NCBI GenBank assembly: GCA_046734675.1
Contig: JBKPRU010000037.1
Location: forward strand, 1 to 25,736
From: QHWT01 sp046734675
GTDB taxonomy: Bacteria; Acidobacteriota; Vicinamibacteria; Vicinamibacterales; 2-12-FULL-66-21
DNA length: 25,736 nucleotides
Direction: 5' to 3'
In this document: positions 21,668 to 25,736 of the stretch, piece after piece
Layout of the letters: each line of letters opens with the position of its first letter
Position numbering within the stretch: the stretch's first letter is position 1
Notes under the pieces: generated by a model
Told to the model about the DNA's origin: nothing
Database searches by the model: none
Seen by the model: only the letters and a program-made list of their open reading frames with translations
Translations under genes and position numbers: made by a program

Positions 21668-21682
21668 CGGTCTTTCGGCCGC

Positions 21683-22468
21683 ATGTCCCTCGACCAGATT
21701 CTCGCCGTCCTGCCGTCAGGCTCAGCCGAGGAGGCGCTCGCCCGGCAGATTGATTTCGATCGGCTGCCCGCGCACGTCGCGGTGATCATGGACGGCAACG
21801 GCCGCTGGGCCGCGCAGCGGCACCTGCCGCGCGTCGAAGGCCATCGCGCCGGGATCGAGTCGGTGCGCGAGGTCGTCGAAGGCTCGGCCCGCCTCGGCAT
21901 CAAGGTCCTCACGCTCTATGCGTTCTCGGTCGAGAACTGGAAGCGGCCGGCGACGGAAGTATCGACGCTGATGGCGCTGCTCAAGCGCTACCTCCGATCC
22001 GAGCTCAATACGCTGCTGCGCAACGACATCCACTTCCATGTCATTGGCCGCGAGGAAGAACTCGCGCCCGACATCCGGCGCGAGCTCGAGGACGCCGAAG
22101 CCAAGACCGCCTCGAACGTCGGGATGCGGTTCAACATCGCGCTGAACTACGGCGGCCGCGCCGAGATCGTCGAAGCGGCGAAGCGGCTGATTACCGCAAA
22201 GATCGATGCCGACACGCTCGACGAGCAGCGCTTCTCGCAGTTCCTGTATACGGCGGGGCAGCCGGATCCGGATCTGTTGATCCGCACGAGCGGCGAGATG
22301 CGCGTCAGCAACTTCCTGCTGTGGCAGATCGCGTACGCCGAGATCTGGGTGACCGACACGCTCTGGCCGGACTTCCGCAAGCGGCATCTCCTCGAGGCGA
22401 TCCTCGCGTATCAGAAGCGCGAGCGCCGCTACGGCGGCATCAAGCATCCCGCCGTGGCGGGACGATGA
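21683..22468 (+). CDS. uppS: Isoprenyl transferase (undecaprenyl diphosphate synthase)
   Basis: A 261-residue cis-prenyltransferase that condenses isopentenyl diphosphates to the C55 carrier used for peptidoglycan and O-antigen. HVAVIMDGNGRWA carries the catalytic Asp37; GHRAGIESVREVV, LTLYAFSVENWKRP and the C-terminal RTSGEMRVSNFLLWQ with WPDF are all conserved. The frame extends upstream to 21530, but the ATG at 21683 gives the usual length. Its TGA overlaps the ATG of cdsA by four bases, indicating translational coupling. Its product is probably the lipid carrier on which the neighbouring glycosyltransferases depend (inference). Confidence 0.96.
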   Translation: MSLDQILAVLPSGSAEEALARQIDFDRLPAHVAVIMDGNGRWAAQRHLPRVEGHRAGIESVREVVEGSARLGIKVLTLYAFSVENWKRPATEVSTLMALLKRYLRSELNTLLRNDIHFHVIGREEELAPDIRRELEDAEAKTASNVGMRFNIALNYGGRAEIVEAAKRLITAKIDADTLDEQRFSQFLYTAGQPDPDLLIRTSGEMRVSNFLLWQIAYAEIWVTDTLWPDFRKRHLLEAILAYQKRERRYGGIKHPAVAGR

Positions 22469-23250
22469 CGCGCGTACTCTCCGCGCTCGTCCTCATCCCC
22501 GTCGTCGTCGGTACGATCTGGTTCCTGCCGCCGATCGCAACGCTCGTTCTCGCCGCGGTCGCCGCGCTGGTCGCGTTCATGGAATACGCGGGCATCGCTG
22601 CGGCGCTCGATACCCACGTTCCGCGCGTCATCTCCGGTGCCGGCGTCCTGGCGGCGTGCACGGCGGCCGGCGTTCCGGGTCTGCCCGTCGACGTCGTCCT
22701 CATGACGGCTCTCGTCGTCGTCGGCGCACTGGCCGTCGCGTCAGGACATCCCGGCCCGGCAATCCTCCGCGACGTCGCCGCCTCGATCCTGCCGATCGTG
22801 TACATCGGCCTTCCGCTCGGCGCGCTCGCCGCCGCGCGCACGATCGGGGGACGCGAGGCGGTGCTGCTGCTCGCGGCGGTGATTGTCGTCAGCGACTCGG
22901 CGCAGTACTACACCGGCCGCGCGTTCGGCCGGCGTCCGCTCGCGCCGGCGATCAGCCCGAAGAAGACGCTCGAGGGCGCGATCGGTGGCATGGTGTTCGG
23001 CACGCTGGCGATGGTTGCCGCCGGCCGCTTCGTGTTCGCATCGACGACGATGCCGGTGCTGGCGCTGCTCGGGGCGACGATTGCCGCGCTCGGCATCGTT
23101 GGTGACTTGTTCGAATCGCTGTTGAAACGAAGTGCCGGCGTGAAGGATTCGTCGCAGCTGATCCCCGGCCACGGCGGTGTGCTGGATCGCATCGACAGCT
23201 GGCTGTTCGCGGCGCCGGTGTATTACGTGTTCGTCAGGTATCTCGCGTGA
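22465..23250 (+). CDS. cdsA: Phosphatidate cytidylyltransferase
   Basis: A 261-residue integral membrane enzyme that makes CDP-diacylglycerol from phosphatidate and CTP. The C-terminal signature, residues about 213-245 (GDLFESLLKRSAGVKDSSQL then PGHGGVLDRIDS), is the CdsA consensus, and SPKKTLEGAIGG precedes it. Six to eight hydrophobic helices cover the rest. The start is the ATG overlapping the uppS stop; the longer upstream frame is inside uppS. The uppS-cdsA-dxr-rseP order is common across bacteria. Confidence 0.95.
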   Translation: MTRVLSALVLIPVVVGTIWFLPPIATLVLAAVAALVAFMEYAGIAAALDTHVPRVISGAGVLAACTAAGVPGLPVDVVLMTALVVVGALAVASGHPGPAILRDVAASILPIVYIGLPLGALAAARTIGGREAVLLLAAVIVVSDSAQYYTGRAFGRRPLAPAISPKKTLEGAIGGMVFGTLAMVAAGRFVFASTTMPVLALLGATIAALGIVGDLFESLLKRSAGVKDSSQLIPGHGGVLDRIDSWLFAAPVYYVFVRYLA

Positions 23251-23267
23251 AACAGACGCTCGCTGTC

Positions 23268-23343
23268 AGCCGCCAGCCGCCAGGCGCCAGCCTCCAGCGG
23301 TGGCTGGTGGCTGGTAGCTCGTGGCTGGTGGCTGGTAGCTGAT
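23268..23343. repeat. Heptad repeat array D with inverted arms (AGCCGCC / GGCTGGT)
   Basis: Left arm from 23268: AGCCGCC, AGCCGCC, AGGCGCC, AGCCTCC; after a 6-nt unit (AGCGGT), right arm from 23102 offset 200, that is 23302: GGCTGGT twice, AGCTCGT, GGCTGGT twice, AGCTGAT, ending exactly at the dxr ATG. Units are 7 nt without slippage. CCAGC and GCTGG at the switch can pair as a hairpin. No ribosome binding site is visible between the array and dxr. Confidence 0.88.
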
Positions 23344-24462
23344 ATGAAGCGCATCGTCATCCTCGGCTCGACCGGCTCCATCGGGCAGAGCGCGCTGTCC
23401 GTTGTCGACGCGCATCCCGATCGTCTGCGCGTGGTCGGCCTCGCCGCCGGCGGCAACGCGGCGCGGTTGCAGGAGCAGGTCGAGAAGTACGGTCCGACGC
23501 GCGTGTCGCTGGCGACCGAGCATGGACCCGACGCGCTGGTCGAGGTCGCCACGCATCCCGACGCGGACCTCGTCTTGTTCGCGTCTTCGGGCACGGCCGC
23601 CCTCGACGCGGTGCTCGCGGCGATCGAGGCCGGGAAGACGATCGCGCTCGCGAACAAAGAGATTCTCGTGATGGCGGGGTCGGTCGTGATGGCCGCCGCG
23701 AAGCGTCGCGGCGTCGCGGTGCTGCCCGTCGACAGCGAGCACAATGCCATCCACCAGTGCCTGCACGGGCGCGATACGCACGACGTGCGGCGATTGATCC
23801 TGACGGCCTCCGGCGGGCCATTTCGCGGTCTCTCGGCCGCGCAGCTGCAGAAGGTGACGGCCGAAGACGCGCTGCGCCACCCGACGTGGCGGATGGGCCC
23901 GAAGATCACCGTCGACTCCGCGACGCTGATGAACAAGGGGCTCGAGGTGATCGAAGCGCGATGGCTGTTCGACATCGGCCCGTCCCGGATCGACGTGCTC
24001 GTCCATCCGCAATCGATCGTCCACTCGATGGTGGAGTTCGTCGACGGATCTGTGATCGCGCAGCTCGGGGTGACGGATATGCAGCTGCCGATTCAATATG
24101 CGTTCTCGTATCCCGAACGCTGGGCGGCGTCGCTCCCGCCGCTCGACCTGGCACGGGCTGGGCGGCTCGAGTTCGAGCCGCCGGACACGTCGGCGTTCCG
24201 ATGCCTGGACCTCGCGTTTCGGGCCCTTGCCGGTCCCGAGGGGCTCTCGATCGTGTTGAATGCGGCCAACGAAGTCGCGGTGGCCGCTTTTCTTGCCAAT
24301 CAGCTGGCGTTTCCCGCTATTCCCTCCGTCCTCGAACAGGCCAAGGACGCTTACGAAGGTGTCATTGAGCCGATCGACGGGCTCGCGGCCGTCCGGCGCG
24401 TCGATTCCTGGGCTCGGGCGTTCGCCGCCAGCGCGGCCCGTGGGGTACAATCGACCTCTTGA
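23344..24462 (+). CDS. dxr: 1-deoxy-D-xylulose-5-phosphate reductoisomerase
   Basis: A 372-residue NADPH enzyme converting DXP to MEP in the isoprenoid pathway that feeds uppS. The nucleotide-binding GSTGSIGQSAL (residues 8-18), ANKEILVMAG, the metal-binding DSEHNAIHQ (Asp130, Glu132) and MNKGLEVIEA (Glu201) are all present, as is the C-terminal LNAANEVAV. Slightly shorter at the C-terminus than the E. coli enzyme (about 398) but the conserved core is complete. The start codon directly abuts a heptad repeat and lacks a Shine-Dalgarno sequence. The gene ends 25 bp before rseP. Confidence 0.96.
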   Translation: MKRIVILGSTGSIGQSALSVVDAHPDRLRVVGLAAGGNAARLQEQVEKYGPTRVSLATEHGPDALVEVATHPDADLVLFASSGTAALDAVLAAIEAGKTIALANKEILVMAGSVVMAAAKRRGVAVLPVDSEHNAIHQCLHGRDTHDVRRLILTASGGPFRGLSAAQLQKVTAEDALRHPTWRMGPKITVDSATLMNKGLEVIEARWLFDIGPSRIDVLVHPQSIVHSMVEFVDGSVIAQLGVTDMQLPIQYAFSYPERWAASLPPLDLARAGRLEFEPPDTSAFRCLDLAFRALAGPEGLSIVLNAANEVAVAAFLANQLAFPAIPSVLEQAKDAYEGVIEPIDGLAAVRRVDSWARAFAASAARGVQSTS

Positions 24463-24487
24463 CCCGTTTCAGCTCCAGGGTGGCCGC

Positions 24488-25736
24488 GTGACCAGCTTCC
24501 TCGCATTTCTGTTCGTCCTTGGCGTGCTGATTTTCGTCCACGAGCTGGGCCATTTCATGATGGCCCGCCGCATCGGCGTCCGCGTGTTGACGTTCTCGCT
24601 GGGGTTCGGCCCCAAACTGCTCGCGTTCCGCCGCGGCGACACCGAGTACTGCGTGAGCGCGATCCCGCTTGGCGGGTACGTGAAGATGGCGGGCGAAAAC
24701 CCTGAAGACCAGCGCACCGGCGCACCCGACGAATTCCTCTCGAAGGGTAAGTGGCAGCGATTCCAGGTCCTCGTCATGGGCCCGGTGATGAACATCGTGC
24801 TCGCGCTCGTAGTCATGGCCGGCGTGCTGTACCGTGGCGCGCAGGTGCCGGCCTACGAGCAGCAGCCGGTTGTCATTGGCACGTTCGCCCCGAATTCCGT
24901 CGGCGAACGCGCGGGTCTGAAACCGGGGGACCGCGTGGTCACGGTCGACGACAAGGTCGTGGACACGTGGGAACAGTTCTCGATGGCGATCGTGTCGAAG
25001 GCGAACCGCCAGGTCGCGATCGGCTATGTGCGCGACGGGAAGCCCGGCAGCGTCATCCTGGTCCCGGCCGCGCAGGGCAAGTTCGAGATGGGGGACATCG
25101 GCGTCCAGCCGGTGGTCCACCCGCAGGTCGCCGCGGTCAGCCCCGGGCAGCCCGCCGAAGAAGCGGGTCTGAAGGCCGGCGACGTCGTGATGGCAGCGGG
25201 CGGCGAGAAGAACATCAGCTACGACCACCTGCTCGCGTCGATCAAGTCGCACTCGCAGCAGCCGCTCCCGCTGGCCGTGAATCGTGGCGGCGAGACCAGG
25301 GAGATCACCGTGACGCCGCGCCCGATCGGCGACAAGGTGATGATCGGCGCGCAGATCACCATGTTCGAGATGGAGACGATCGAGCCCGGCCCGATCGACG
25401 CCGTCAAACTGAGCTTCGCGAAGAACTGGGAGTGGACGAAGCTGATCGTCCAGACGCTCGGCGGGCTCTTCACCCGTGAAACGTCGGTCAAGCAGCTGAT
25501 GGGCCCGGTCGCGATTGCCGATCTCTCCGGAAGCGCCGCACAAGCGGGCTGGATCCCGCTCTTCACGTTGATGGCGATGATCAGTCTGAACCTCGGGCTG
25601 CTCAACCTGATGCCGATCCCTGTGCTCGACGGCGGGCACATCTTCATCCTCGCCCTCGAGGGGCTCGCGCGCCGCGACTTCAGCATGCGCGTCAAGGAAA
25701 AGATGCTGCTGGCCGGGTTCGTGCTCCTACTCATGC
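24488..25736 (+). CDS. rseP: RIP metalloprotease RseP (site-2 protease), 3' partial
   Basis: Frame open from the GTG at 24488 to the window end; AGGGTGG lies just upstream. The N-terminal membrane helix holds the zinc motif HELGH (His18, Glu19, His22), followed by PLGGYVKMAGENPED, two PDZ domains (AGLKPGDRVVTVDD near residue 143 and AGLKAGDVVMAAGG near residue 228) and the third-helix motif NLMPIPVLDGGH with Asp381. This is the intramembrane protease that cleaves anti-sigma factors and remnant signal peptides in the inner membrane. At least 416 residues are visible; only the last helix should be missing. Confidence 0.95.
   Translation, partial: MTSFLAFLFVLGVLIFVHELGHFMMARRIGVRVLTFSLGFGPKLLAFRRGDTEYCVSAIPLGGYVKMAGENPEDQRTGAPDEFLSKGKWQRFQVLVMGPVMNIVLALVVMAGVLYRGAQVPAYEQQPVVIGTFAPNSVGERAGLKPGDRVVTVDDKVVDTWEQFSMAIVSKANRQVAIGYVRDGKPGSVILVPAAQGKFEMGDIGVQPVVHPQVAAVSPGQPAEEAGLKAGDVVMAAGGEKNISYDHLLASIKSHSQQPLPLAVNRGGETREITVTPRPIGDKVMIGAQITMFEMETIEPGPIDAVKLSFAKNWEWTKLIVQTLGGLFTRETSVKQLMGPVAIADLSGSAAQAGWIPLFTLMAMISLNLGLLNLMPIPVLDGGHIFILALEGLARRDFSMRVKEKMLLAGFVLLLM

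Overview
The window is a GC-rich, densely packed bacterial chromosome segment. Housekeeping gene order (uppS-cdsA-dxr-rseP; pyrR-pyrB-pyrC) and many acidobacterial-looking families (S9 peptidase, PyrE-like proteins ending in CPxC, GT-C membrane proteins, a stand-alone four-helix-bundle gene) suggest an Acidobacteriota genome, perhaps Vicinamibacteria. That assignment is inference; no rRNA or tRNA gene is present to test it.

Layout: (1) 2-1090, the 3' part of an alkaline-phosphatase-superfamily gene. (2) 1280-1693, a lower-GC four-helix-bundle gene bracketed by two arrays of one repeat word in opposite orientations. (3) 1817-3130, a secreted protein of unknown function. (4) 3298-6717, a tight pyrimidine operon pyrR-pyrB-pyrC-phosphoribosyltransferase, with a candidate PyrR-binding hairpin just before the pyrR ribosome binding site. 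(5) 6721-9023, a DUF2400/TIGR02757 protein, a membrane-anchored propeller-like protein and a secreted STN-like protein. (6) 9086-10425, an intact IS481-type element inserted in a repeat array. (7) 10447-14191, minus strand: TolC-family protein, GT2 and GT4 glycosyltransferases. (8) 14273-18132, plus strand: S9 peptidase, pyrE, truA. (9) 18192-21636, two divergent GT-C-like membrane proteins. (10) 21683-25736, uppS-cdsA-dxr-rseP, for undecaprenyl carrier, phospholipid precursor, isoprenoid precursor and envelope-stress proteolysis; rseP is cut by the window end.

The most unusual signal is in the spaces between genes. At least five different low-complexity word families occupy gene junctions, and all have the same 7-nt period. 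Most arrays switch strand in the middle, giving inverted arms. One pair of arms flanks the four-helix-bundle gene, one array is interrupted by the IS element, one covers the -35 region of the pyr operon, and several run into coding ends and supply start-proximal residues, C-terminal tails or a stop codon. They recall the heptanucleotide STRR repeats of cyanobacteria, but several unrelated words share the period and inverted layout. What makes or moves them is unknown. Two other short palindromic repeats (17311-17366 and 18142-18161) are of a different kind.
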